A DNA stretch of 64,000 nucleotides. Origin: Gymnorhina tibicen. Taxonomy: Eukaryota > Chordata > Aves > Passeriformes > Artamidae. The position numbers were made by a program, and so were the translations under genes. The notes beneath the pieces are model-generated. The model did not search any database, was not told where the DNA came from, and worked only from the letters and a program-made list of their open reading frames with translations. The stretch is taken from the NCBI GenBank assembly GCA_013399875.1, contig VXAZ01007724.1:62001-126000 (forward strand). Reading direction: 5' to 3'. Shown here piece after piece: positions 1 to 12,516 of this stretch. Every line of letters starts with the position of its first letter. Positions within the stretch are counted from its first letter, which is position 1.

Positions 1-1724
1 AAATTTCATGCATTTGAATCACACTTTAGGCCATTTTAAGCTGGATTTGCCATACAAAAGACATGCATAAACACTAGGGTTCATGTGATGAAAATGCCCA
101 AATCATGCTGCAACTTTCATCAGGGACTTTTCCCAAGGACTCTGCTTCCTCAGAGTGCATCTTTCACCTCAAGGTTTGTTGCTCCTCATCACCATGTCAG
201 AAAGGCTGAAAGACATCTTGCAGAAAGCCTAGCAAATCTTAATTGTTTGGGAGTACATCTGACAGGCTGTTTTTTTTTTTTTCTTACTATTAGTGTGAAT
301 TGTTTAGTTATTTTAGAGAACAATACTTAAGGAAATCAGAAGAGTTTTTTGGTTTTTACTTAGTAAGTTCTTTGAATTTTTTGTGGAGAAAACTCTATTG
401 ACATCTGTTTGCATTAAAAATCATAACTTCAGTAAACATAAAAAAGGAAGTTATAAACTTAAATTTTCCTCTCAGTCTTCAGCCTACTTCAACTCAGAGC
501 CTGGGTTTATTTATATTTAATGTCATTGTGAGCTGATGCTACAGTTTATGGTGGTTTCAGGATGCTTATCTGAGAGAAGGCATCCATCTTTCCTGTGTTG
601 TTGAGGTTAACTTTGGAGGCTAAAGCAGAACAAATGCACTATTAGAGAGGAAAGAAGCAGAGAAATACAAATTAGGTTTGGATATGGGTATGGGTTTGAA
701 GGGCAAGGAAGGACAGGGGTGTTTCATGGGGACATTATCTGTCTGTAAAACATGCTTTCTCTAGCTCAGGGAATTCCTGAGGAGCTGACTGACAGAAATA
801 CAAAAAGTAAGAAGGTTTACCTTAATAACCCTTTTGTTGCACTCTTTCTAAACAGTGGCTATTCTTCAGCAACTACAGGAGCGAGTTAAGGATTTGTTGG
901 GTAGGGCTTTGTTAGGGTCTTCCTGATCTGGCCAGTGGCCATCCCTGTGCCCCTGGGTTTGGCCTCAGCCCTGCATGGCTGGTAGAAGAAGACATGTACC
1001 CCTCACATATGGGTTTCTAGCACCCTTTCCCAGCCTCTAGGACAAAATGGGATCATACTTGAAGAGATATGGAAGAAGCATTTGTGTCTAGCAGGGAATA
1101 GCTCTGTCCAGAAAATGCACTACTCCAAACCCTGCTGTTCTTCTGATCAAATTCTATGAGACCTGCCAGCAAAGCATTGCTTTTGGTTCTGCTCTTGTTC
1201 TGGTCTCCATAAAAGTGAAACATTTGTTATCAGGCTCCTTACTAGGCCAAATACAAACATTCTGCATGGAGAAAAGACTACAGCATTGCTAATATCCTGT
1301 TAAGTATCAATGTAGTGTTATAAAATGAAAGCTGTTTTCTCAGTGAGAGTTTTTACAAAAACTCTTAGGAAATGGCATACACATTGTTCATGCTGTAGCA
1401 TTCACCATGCAGAGGGGAAGAAATGCAAGATTTAAGCTTCTATATAGTCTTAATTCAGAGGCTTATTAGATATGCATCTTGATTCAGTCTTAATTATATG
1501 ATTGCAATGGTCTGTTCCCCCGTGTTCAGTTCTGTGCACTGGAAGGATAATGGTTAGTTAGAGAACAGCTGTTCAATATTTTGATTTGGTCTTGTGCATT
1601 TTGTTGTTCTACACTGTATTTATTGCACAGTTTTCAACCTCTTTATAAACTGAGAAATATTTATTTACCTCTGAGTTTTGTATAAAACTAATCATTACAC
1701 TGTATTTAACTGTTTCACAGGTAT
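1..1724. other. Gene-free AT-rich sequence
   Basis: No supported gene is seen here. The longest open frame (81 codons near the left edge) reads through a T12 tract and has no recognisable domain. The stretch holds only a short poly-T run at about 270-281 and ordinary AT-rich sequence. Its role, intergenic or intronic, cannot be told from the window. Confidence 0.7.
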
Positions 1725-1895
1725 GAAACATTTTCACAATATCCCTGTGAGATGAAGGGCTGGTATTTATTATGCCATTGTTACAGATGGGGACAGATAA
1801 TTTAAAATAAAAATGTCTGCTTGGTCCTGGAGACCTGTCTGAGACATTTTGCACATGGTCTTCCAAAGTACTCTTCCTTTTTACTGCACTTTACA
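1725..1895 (-). repeat. Probable old MIR/CORE-SINE-like fragment
   Basis: Read on the plus strand, TTCACAATATCCCTGTGAGA, then TATTTATTATGCC and TTACAGATGGGGACAGATAA follow the order of the reverse complement of the MIR/CORE-SINE consensus (CTCACAACAACCCTGTGAGG, TATTATTATCC, TTACAGATGAGGAAACTGA). After a gap, GACCTGTCTGAG and TCCAAAGTACTCTTCC to ACTGCAC resemble the distal part of the same consensus. The copy is strongly diverged, as expected for an ancient amniote SINE. The match is from memory of the consensus; a fragment of the related L2 tail is the main alternative. Edges are approximate. Confidence 0.45.
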
Positions 1896-4800
1896 CATTC
1901 AAAGCATAACACCACTGACCTGTACACATGTCAAACAACCCACAGATCCCTTCAGTAGATAACTTCTACAGGAGCTATACCCCTAGTTGCTTGCCGTCTC
2001 TAGCTCCCAGGCTTTTGTTTGTTGCATTTTTAAATATCATTATTATATGCAAATATTATTAACTCATAAATCTTTCCCTCCCACCTTTGTGTCATTTTTG
2101 TTGCCCTTCTCCTTAATTTCTGTACCAGCATTTTAGAGTTAGGGAACTCTTAAAATCATCTGATATTTCTTATGCTTACACCTATGAGGAAGTACAATTC
2201 ATTTCATCCATTAAAACCTCTCATTATGTATATTAGATGGTTTTGTTTCTCTAGACAATGTATCAACAGAGTAGATATATATCTACTCTGCTATCTTTTG
2301 GTAAATTGGGTTTTCCTGCTCAAGCTTTCTAGATCACTTTCTACTCAATTTCTACCTACGCCAAATATTTCTGTACCCACCGAAGTACAATGTAAATTGA
2401 ATGATGTCTGTTGCATTCTGTTGCATACTCATTGCCTTTTTAATCTTACTGTAAAAATATTTAATTGATTGATTAAGGCAAACAGCCCTAAAAAAATTGT
2501 AAAATTGCATATACATTTGTCATTTGTGTGAAAGAAAACAACAATAGCAACAGGGTTTTGAGGTTATGTAAACTATTTAAAAATATTTATTTTACTATGT
2601 TACACAAGATTTAGCAAACTTCAGATGGGTAAACATTTATAGCTAGATATTTACTGTTTTTAAACACTGACAATATGGCCAGCACCTGAGTTAAACCCTT
2701 GAAGTCATTGAATGTTAGACTAGCATTCTAATTGCAATAATGACACTGATAGAATATTACTGGTAATTCAAGCTGAACATGTGAAAAAGTATGTTAAGAT
2801 CTACTCCATTTTTTGAAGGATCATTGTCATAAATAAGCATACCATCTCAAGTCAAAATCCAAACAACTTATCCTATCATAAACATTGTGCAAGATGAATT
2901 TTTTCTAAACAAATATTGTTTAAGATGCCAGAACACTTCATGGGGCTTATAGCATGTATAGAACTGGTTCTGTTGCACTCCAAACAGGGTTTTTTCTCTA
3001 GTAGTTCTTTACAGACCAGAAAAAGTTTTAAATTTAGATGTTCTAGTCTCCACAGGTTTACTGCAGTACGTGACACTTGTGTGCTCATAGCAACAACCTG
3101 TCACAACACAATGATGGAGTTTCATTCACTCTTTTCACAAGTGTATACGGCTACAGAATGTGTATCCCGTGACAAAACAGTCCTAGTGTGTTTGATGTGA
3201 CAGTGTGATCCCATATCCTTTCTCTAGGTATGGCCTGTAGTCATTCAGCTCTGTGTTTTCCACACATCAACAGCAGACACTTCAGTACGCTTTGGTATGC
3301 TTACCAAATACAAACGGCAACATTAGAGTCTGAGCACAGTACTGACACTGGCAAATGAAAGAAGCATAACAACACTTCATTCATGGCAGACACTGCATTT
3401 TCAGAGAATATGCATGGTCAAATTTTGGAAAATACATTACTTTCAAAAATTTCTTAGTATTTTCTGAGTATTTTACCAACCCTAATTAACATAAGGATAA
3501 TTGCTTTGAACTCAGTCACCTTAAAGATGTTAAGGATTTCAGAAAACAGAATAATGTGTGCAACTGGGAGAACATAAAAAAACCCCTGTCATATGGAAAT
3601 AGGCTGGTTTAAAAAGGAAATAAAAATAATAAAATAAAAAGTGGTCATCTTATTCAATGTTTTTAAAGTATTTTTTCACTGTGAGAACAAAGTTGTCTGA
3701 CATCTCAGCAAATAACTGTTTTACACCCCTTTATGAGAACTACATGTACTCAGATACACAGTGACCTTCTCTTTAGTAGCTCTGTACACATATTACTAAA
3801 GAGATAAATATGTTTATCCATAGATTACGGATGGATAGCAAGACACAATGACTTCCCTTCTTTGTTTAAGACCCATGTCCCAGGCTTTAAATATACTTGT
3901 GAGATGAATTGTTCAACTAGTAATATTTTTATAAAACATATTCCCTATGCGCATTGCCTCAAAAGCAGATATCTGGCTTCCAGCATATTTTGCTGTAAGA
4001 GCACCTATATTAATGGCAATATCAGGTCATTATAGTAAGTACTGAAGACAAATATATATTTGTAACCTTTGAAGAATACTTCAGATTTCACATTATAAAT
4101 ACTATAGTTGATATGTTGATTACCTATCTCTATGAAAACTGGGTTATCCTTCAGTTTCTGGCACTTTTTAAGTTCATTGATTTTTCTTACCTCATCTTCC
4201 TCTTATATCTTCTTTTTATTGAGAACCCAAATATAGCAGGATCGCAAAAAATCAGCCCAACAAAGAGGTAAAGAACAGAATTCCCTGAAATGGGATGGAG
4301 CATTTTATATTCCACATATAAATTCATTGTTCAGCCATTCAATTATTTTCCTTTTTTGCAGCCTCCTATAGCCAGTTTGAGAATGACAGAGACTACCATG
4401 ACTTGATACTTCTCAAGGCAGAGATTATAACAATAAATTATTAAATATATATTTAATATTCATTAAAGAAAAATAATAATATTTTTAAATATAATGGTAT
4501 CAGATTTAAATCATCTAACATCCAAGGATTCAGTCAACCAACAAAGCTATACAACAAAAGCCTCATTCACCACTGTTTTGCCCTTTTTCATGGCCTGTGC
4601 TGGTGAGCAAGTTGAAAGTGAATCAGAATTAGCCAATTTTAATGAACACCTTGGAATCATTCCACATTGATGTTAATTATTGCATCCAAACTGAAACATT
4701 TTCATTCTCTAGAAATTTCTGAATTGGAGAGCTCTGTAACCCCCTTTTACACTCTTCAACTCCAATTCCCTTTTGACAGTAGTAAGAAAGTTGTACTATG

Positions 4801-7800
4801 ACTTGCTGAGAAGCCAGGGAGACTCCAATGGTGAGGAGTTTATACACTAATAAAATGGGTTCTGGAGTCTCCCACCTGATTACTGATCCATCTGCAGAGC
4901 TACAGCTGAACAGTGTGTGTGGGAGCGGTCACAGTACAGGAGGGCATTTTTTGAGTTAGCAAACCCATTGGATGTGTTTCTGCACACAGTGTCCTACATG
5001 ACCTGGGAGGTATATACAGGGTGTACCTGGAGCTGTGCTCAGTCTCAAAGCCAGAATAGCTGATCATCTGGACAGTCTCAGGACATAAACATACTAGCAG
5101 AGTAGGCAAGGGTATGCACTTGAACAGAGACATAGCTTGTTTTTTGCGTCTGGAGAGTAAGGAAGGCAGCTGTGAAATAAAAGTGTGTTGAAACACGTTC
5201 AGCAGCTGGCATGGAACTAAAGCCTGCTCAGTGCCAAGAGTATTTCTGTTATTAGTAACACATGTTATCAATAACACAAATGATGTCTGCACTTACCAAT
5301 GCCCTAGAAAATCCTACTACCAGTCTGAGAAATGGAAAACTTACTCAATCTTTTCAGAAAAAAAAAATTAAAATATCTTAAAAGTTTGCATATTAATCAT
5401 GTGTAGGAAATACCAAGAAAGTGTTGCTCTAATGTATTGTTTGACTCATCTTTTTTAACACTTTCATGCAGCTGAGTTTAGCCTTACTACACATACTGAT
5501 AAAAGCTGGTTTTCTGGTTGCAAACTCAGCAGCTGGAATATAAAGCCTACCCATAGCATGTGCTTTCAAAGGAAGGCTTCAGAGCTAATAAATTGGCAAG
5601 AAGGTGAGAACAAACATGAGAGTGCCAAAAGGTGGAATGTTCACTATCATGCCCCTACACAACCTACCAAGCAGTAACATCAGACATTAAATCACCACTA
5701 CTGTCAGTACTGTTAGGTTTAAAACTGTTCCCCTGAAAGATCTCTCAGTTAAATGGCTTTCATACTAATATGCATCTTGATTAAGTGGAGTCTCTCCCTC
5801 CAGAGACGGAGTCTGAATTTCTGCCGTTTTTTATGATCCTATCTTTGTAACAGTTTAGCTGCAGCTCAGGATTAAGGTAGGACATCACATCTTAAGCTCT
5901 TGTATTTCTCTCTCTGTTGAGAATAGAACTGCCTTGTTTCACCTGAAGGTTTAATTGTTTTTGCACATTTATTTGTGTGCATAATTTGGTGCTTCACAGA
6001 AAACTTGCCATAAAATTTGAAGCAATAGCAGATAAATGTCAGGAAAACACTGTCCAAGTCATATGTACATATGTTCTATATATTATACTCAAATATTTGC
6101 AATAAAATGCTTGATATTCTTTAACCATTTTCAAAAAGTAATGGTAACTGTACCATAGAAGCAGAAAGAGAAAAAGAACCTGCCATAATGTTCCATAATG
6201 TTTTCATGTATTTTGTTGTTACCATAACACTTAAGAGAGATGAGGTCAAAAAATATCTGCAGCAGAGCACATGCAACAGTAGGAAGAAGAGTCCTTAAAA
6301 GTTTTTGTTCTACATTACTTTGAAGAACTATTAGACTTCACAATGGCTAGAGAGATTAGGAACCCCTAATGCAGATACAACACACACTCTTACTAACTCA
6401 AGTGGCTCTGCATCAATAGATTAAATAAAATAATTTAACATCCTCAAAACAAAATTATGTAGTGATTAAAGCATGACAGATTGCAAGACTTTTCTGCACA
6501 CCTTCTGGATTGCACTGAGCAAGTCATCTGGCCTACCTGTAAAAAGAAAAGTACTGTGAACTTTTAGAGATGATAACATCTCCAAAAATTAGAAAGATTC
6601 ATATAGACAACTGTTTAGTAAAAGAAATTTCTACTGCTGAATCTACTGGGATGTGCCATCCAGAAAAATGTTCCTTCTCAATCTATTTGCCCAATAAACT
6701 TGTAAATCAAAGAAAAGGAAAAATGCTAAACCTTCTACTAGAGAAAAAATTAAGTTTCTCTTTATTTTCTTGTGTTATAGTCAGTCCATTACATTATTGG
6801 TAAAGAAGCCAAAGTGTTATTCTGTTTAAATGGACTCTGTTTAATTTCTTAGTAAATATACTTTGTTATTAATTTACACAGACATTTTACATTTGATGAA
6901 TTACAATAATAATCTTAACAGTTATTATTCACGTGAAGGTATGTGATTTTGATGTTGATTGAAGTTCTCTTTTATTTTTGTTAAAATTAATTTACTTCTG
7001 AGAGAACCTGACATAGTTTCTATGATTTCCCCATTTTTAGCATTCAATGGAAGATTATTTGTTCACACTCCTTAGAGATATATGGCATAGTTTAATAGTA
7101 TCAGCATTCCTGATGTTTCCAGTGTATGAATGCTACATTGATGTTTATGAAAAAAGCTGCATGATATTTGCATGTCAGCATGTGTCTACCTTCTGTGACA
7201 CTTCTGGCAAAACAGCCTTTCTTAAGGCTTTTATTTTGGAAATATCACTGGAGTGTATCCAATATAATTGAAACAGCATTCAAATGGACTATTGCTACAT
7301 GCATTCCCTAAGCCAATGAGAAATCTGCTGACAAAGTAAGACTGGCATTAACAAAGTTAGTCAATTCACTGCATTGTCCTCAGGGAGTAGTACTGATCCA
7401 AGCATAGACAAGTTGATTGAGAGAGAAAATGGTTACAGCAGTATGCAGAGTCTTCCTGAGGTCTCAAGACAATGAATATTTTGCAGTAATGTTTGCCTGA
7501 CATAAAGGTCTTCACTTCTGCTCATGTTTAAATCATTATTCTTCTGACTGGTTCTTTGGCTGTGTATTCTACTGGCTGAAATATTGCATCGATATTACAT
7601 TAGTGTGAATCTGGGCAAATGTCACATTTCACACAAGGACTGTCCACTGTAGAGCCATTATTGTAGGGAGCAGAAGCACAATTTATATAGGAATAGAGTT
7701 GGTATAGAATCAGTTCCTCACTGAGTGATGTGCAGCAGTCTCATAGCACATGAAGAGGGCGAGCAGAACCAGTCTGCTCACAGTAGTCAGGTTTATCCAA

Positions 7801-9599
7801 GAGTCTACGTCACCAGGCATGTACATCCCAATGGGGCAGCTTTGAGGTCAAACCAGGAACCTGAGTTAGCAAGTCAGGGTCAGGACATGCAGATCTAGAA
7901 AAGCAAAACTTATTTTGTGGGGAATGGTGAAGCATTACTCTGCAACTTTTTTTGCTTTGACTGTTCTGAACATCAAAACCATAACTCTCCACTGAAAGTA
8001 GAAGAAAGAGCCACGGGAAATAAAATTAAATAGTCTTGCATCTCTATTACCTTTTGACAGACCTCTCAGGGGTGTACTTGCCCTGTCCTCTACCCAAGTA
8101 AAAATTTTTTATTTTCAAGATCCTGAGCAGCAATCCAAGAACCATGCAGTTAAAAAGTATAGAAAAAACCTTGTGGATACCCATCTGATGAGATACTCTC
8201 CAGTCTGACATCTTCACAGTACCTTTTTATGCTATAGTCTTGTATTATCCTGCTCTTAAGCCCACAGGATGGCAGAAACACATTTTGGCCATGCAGGGAG
8301 TGCATAAACAAAATTCTGCATCTCCTGTTGTCAGCTTATACTTGACAGAACAGAGCTCTTTGCTTGTTGGTGGGAAACCTGTCTTCAGCTTCTATTATTA
8401 GCAACCTGAGCAACCTGAACCACTACTGCCTTGCCACCATGAACACATGAATGAGCAGCACACAGTGATACCTGATGGCCACTTTGCTCATGTGAATATG
8501 GCCTGATGTAATTTTATGCTTCAGCACTCACTGCTCACAACTCTTGCTCTTCATGACTTCCTTCTCCTTGCCACCATGACCCCCTTCAATCAGAGAGACC
8601 ATCTCAACTAGCTGTGCTGGTTTTGGACAGGAAAATGTACAATTAACATATATACAAACAAGCAGAACTCACAGACAGAACTTGTATTCTCTGCTTAAAA
8701 AACATTTCCCAGACTGCATGAGCGGTTTGTTACTTGAATCCAAACAAACACCGTTGAATTCCAAAGAGACAATGAATGGAGCCTATGACATGTACGCACC
8801 TGAACTTTTACAGTGTAAGGGAGAGGTAGCCTGTTCTGCTTTCCATTTAGTCAGGTCAAGTCTTTGTATCCCCGTGAAACCACCTCCAGCATGTGGGGAC
8901 TGATAATCTCTCAGAAAATAGGTCTCGCAGCTCAGTATTGAAAACATTTTTTAAAAGTTCCTTCCCAGCCAAAACTGCCTCTTTTTGCCTGCCTTTTGCT
9001 GTAGCATTCTGGGAGATAACAGCATGAGTCACACAGTGTCCTGCATACAGTGCTCTGGGTGGCATCAACAGGATTGGGCTCAGTGACGAGCAGGTGTTAC
9101 TGCAAGAAGGAAAATATGGTGAAGGTCTGTTTTGGAAAAGGTGTCATGATGTTCCAGGGCACCTCAACCTGAAAGATTCTGCAGGATGCCAAAGACTCAA
9201 AAGCATTCAGTTGGAAAGCCAAGTTCAGATTTGTCTTTTAAAGTACTTTGCTCAGGCCAGAGCCACTTCACTACATGCAGGTTCTGTTACCATATACACA
9301 AATTTGCAATTTGAAAGAAACTTATTCTAAGTGTGATTAGATAAAATATACACTGCTCTTAAATGTTACATCTTTAGCAGTGAACTCATTGTGAACTGCT
9401 CAGTGAAGTTTTCAGACCTCTGAGATTGGAATAGTGGAATACACTAGCTGTTTAGCTGTGGAATACCAAATTCTTAGAAGTTCACCAAGGTCTGATGCAT
9501 GAGTTAATCCCTGATTACAAATACATTCTAGTCTCAAGAAGAAAAGATTGAGAGAAACTCTTAACAGCACATAGACATATCTTAAGGCAGGTGTCAAGA
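1896..9599. other. Gene-free AT-rich sequence, about 7.7 kb
   Basis: No gene is supported. Open frames of 60-130 codons occur on both strands (for example about 4900-5292 minus) but show no domain, no biased codon use and no splice-framed exon. Small structures present are a 24-bp palindrome at 2267-2290, an 11-bp inverted repeat at 4817-4827 and 4863-4873 spaced by 35 bp, and an AT-rich self-complementary stretch near 4441-4460. No interspersed repeat was recognised with confidence. Confidence 0.65.
2267..2290. repeat. 24-bp perfect palindrome
   Basis: The sequence starting CAGAGTAGATAT is its own reverse complement over 24 bases with no spacer. The centre is an alternating AT core (ATATAT). 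It could form a cruciform or simply be a chance AT-rich palindrome. No palindromic transposon end or target duplication is visible around it. Confidence 0.8.
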
Positions 9600-9893
9600 A
9601 AATAGGGCAGGACTCATTTCAATGGTGCCCAGTGATAGGACAAGGGGAAATGGGCACAAACTGAAACACAGGAAGTTCCATCTCAATATGAGGAAAAACT
9701 TATTTACTGTGAGCTGACAGAGCATTGGAACAGGCTTCTCAAAGAGGTTGTGGAGTCTTCTCTGGAGATACTCAAAACCTGCCAGGATGTGGTCCTGTGC
9801 AACCTGTTCTGGATGAATCTCCTTTAGCAGGGACTTTACACTAGATGATGTCCAGACGTCCTTTTCAATCCCAGTCATTCTGTCATTATGTGG
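9600..9893 (+). mobile_element. CR1 LINE, 3' terminal fragment
   Basis: CR1 is the dominant non-LTR retrotransposon of birds and is usually found as 5'-truncated copies. This one starts near GGTGCCCAGTGATAGGACAA, continues through GGGCACAAACTGAAACACAG, an AGCATTGGAACAGG segment, GAGGTTGTGGAGTCT and CTAGATGATGTCCAGA, and ends in a decayed ATTCTGTCATT tail. This is the end of ORF2 and the 3' UTR in sense orientation. It is far too short to encode anything. The antisense open frame across it is a shadow of the repeat. Divergence is moderate, with several indels. Confidence 0.93.
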
Positions 9894-12172
9894 AATCAGA
9901 GAATACTATTGCAATCTAGTTCAGAGAAACTAGGAATCAGCAGTTGATAGGCTGTGATTAGTATACAAGATTCATTACTGCTGCTGAGAAGGAAAAACTG
10001 TAATTTAAAATCCAGCAGTAGAAAAACCAGAGCAAATGAAAGCATTTTCCCAAAGGTACATGATTACAAGATAAATGTACCTTGAGACTGAAATCACGCA
10101 GAGTTTTCTAAAACTTAATTAAGTGAAAGTCCAAGTAGTAGAAGAAAACCTGAGTGGATAAACGATCTTTATTTTGGACCCTGCAGTGTTAGCCTATAGT
10201 TTCTTAAATATTAGCATTCAGTGTGGTTTGTGTGCTGAAGAGGTGAAAATAGAGACAAACTTCAACAAATCTGCCTTCACTTCTGCAAGTTAACTATATA
10301 AAACTTCCATAAAATCAGCTAATTGGTCTATGTAACCAGTACTTTTTTGTCATGATTTATTTTTTAAATAAAACATAGTTACTATTCTATCTTCTCTATA
10401 TGGTATATTTAAATAATGAGAACTGTAAAAAGAGGTAGGGAAAAAATACTAAAAAGAAGGAAAATGACTTTTCCCTTTCAGTTCTAGGGGTCCCTAGGGT
10501 TTGCATTTCAATCTCCAATAGGAAAAATTGACTTCCTATTCCTAAGAGAAACAAGAAAATCCATTATCTTTGCTAGAAAATAGGAATAGTTTAATCTTTT
10601 TCAGTTTTAGCCAAGTGGCTCATTCTAATTGTTAAGCAGTACATTGTACAGCCCATTGTTCTTTCTTGAAACTTTCTATCGAGTCTCCAGTTTTGATATT
10701 TTATATTCTGTCAGACTTATGCTAGTGACAAAGTGTATATTGTCTCATTTTCATCTCAAAATGTGTGAATACTAGATAACAGAGTAGTAGCCCCAACTCT
10801 GATAGTATGTCTGGCTGATTATTGGCTTGGACACAGCTAATTTTGAAATCCTTGTAATTATGCGGGCATCTCCATGTATATTATTTTGCTATTACTTTGT
10901 TTCTCTCTGCAGCTTTTTCTTCCATTCCCCTTTTTTCATTTATTATCAGCCACTGTATCATCCTGTGTTTTTATTAAACATTGAATATTATATATATACA
11001 ATCTAATTTTAAAAACCTTTTAAAAACGTGTACACCTGTAAGTAACCTGTGGTTGCCTTTGTTCCTTCTGTACAATTTGTGACATTGAATAAATCACACA
11101 TGAGATTCCTTCTAAGAAGCAGATGTTCTCTTCCATGTGCATACTTACAGTACCCATACAGACATTTTTCAGATCTGGTAGTTTCACAGTGAAGGAAATT
11201 GAAGAAATTATTGAGGTGAAGAAAGAAAAGTTCTTTCCTGAAGAAAGAACTCCAGGAAAATCCTGGTCAGCAGCGACAGGTCAGGAACAACAACAGCAGT
11301 TACAGGCACCATTATAAAAGGTTTATATCCAGTGAAATTAGAAGTATGGAAGAACATGAAATATAGGATTCTCATACTCTTGTTTCAGATAATTCTTTTA
11401 CACTGATTTTAGACAGAAGAGGTAAAAATTCCCTGTATCTCTGGTATGTCTGTCACATGGTTGTGGAAATCCACACCACTATTCTGCTTTTGTCCAGTAG
11501 TTTTCTTATTTCAGTGGATATATCATACTAGCTAAATTTATGAGGACTAGAGGAAAAGCATATAATTATTTATTCAACACTAATGAAATAAACACTTGCA
11601 TTAGGACTCACTGAGAGCATTCTTCATTTTCTCTTAAAAGTTAAAAAACCTGCTTATTTTTTCCTTTCCTTCAGTAGCTTAACTTCCTAACAAATCTCAC
11701 CCTTTTGTATAGTTTATCTTCTTCATCTTTTTGTTCTCAGCTTTATATCTAACATCTAATGCTGACCTTCATTTAAAGTCTGTACTGAGTTAGGTCTTTC
11801 CCTCACAAATAGTGCTGAGAAGTGGATTTTAACAAAGTAAAGGATTTCCTTTGCAGCAATCCATTAACTTTACAAAGGACACAAAAAGCTGCTTACACTA
11901 ATGAATGTCACTGAAGAGATAAAAAGAAAAAACACTTTTTTCTTCCAATTCAGAACATATGTGCAGCTTTGTCATCTCAAGGCCACTAATCAAGTTTCTG
12001 TCAGAGATACAAAAAAAGGAAATTGTTTCAAAATGAAAATTGACAGGAAAAGCAGACTTTTAGAAAGGTGGTGTCTCTAAGCATTGGTATGAGCACACCT
12101 GCATGACAATTATTTTGCTAATGAGGTGGTATCTTTTAGTATCAAAAGAATTTTTCACGTGTCAAACCTTTC
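9894..12172. other. Gene-free AT-rich sequence
   Basis: Unique AT-rich DNA between two CR1 fragments. A 64-codon frame at 11123-11317 is rich in K and E and ends in a Q-rich run encoded by a CAACAACAGCAG-like stretch, but has no recognisable domain. Nothing else is supported. Confidence 0.65.
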
Positions 12173-12516
12173 AATCACAGACTCATAGAATCATTTAGGT
12201 TGGTAAAGATTTGTAAGAACACCAAGTCTGATGTTAACCCAGCACTGCTGAGTCCACCACTAAGCCATATCCCTAACCTCCACATCTACAGTCTTGTCTT
12301 TTAAATACCTTCAGGGTTGGTGATTCAACCACTTTCCTGGACAGTCCATTCAAAAGATTAACCTTTTCAGTTAAATTTTTCCTAGTAGCTTACCTAAACC
12401 TCCCCTGGCACAATTTGAGTCTGTTTCCTCTTGTCCTATTGCTTGTTTTTTGGAAGAAATTGACACTCACTTCACTACAGTTTCATTTCAGGTAGTTGTA
12501 GAGAGCGATAAGGTCT
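12173..12516 (-). mobile_element. CR1 LINE, 3' terminal fragment, inverted
   Basis: The plus strand begins AATCACAGACTCATAGAATC, the reverse complement of the CR1 tail, and runs through TTTAGGTTGGTAAAGAT, AACCCAGCACTGCTGAGTCC, CCACTAAGCCATATCCCTAA, AAACCTCCCCTGGCACAA and TCCTCTTGTCCTATTGCTTG, to GGTAGTTGTAGAGAGCGATA AGGTCTC. This is the standard order of a bird CR1 3' end inserted on the minus strand. The right edge, where similarity stops in TTTTGAATATG, is a normal 5' truncation point. Confidence 0.94.

Noticed and set aside
4900..5292. 130-codon minus-strand frame
   Set aside because: No recognisable motif, atypical Cys/Leu/Thr-rich product, no exon signals or relation to neighbours.
6490..6560. 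Short MIR-like match (GAGCAAGTCATCTGGCC, CTGTAAAAAG)
   Set aside because: Only about 30 scattered bases agree with the consensus; too little to call.
9594..9878. 94-codon minus-strand frame
   Set aside because: Antisense shadow of the CR1 3' end.
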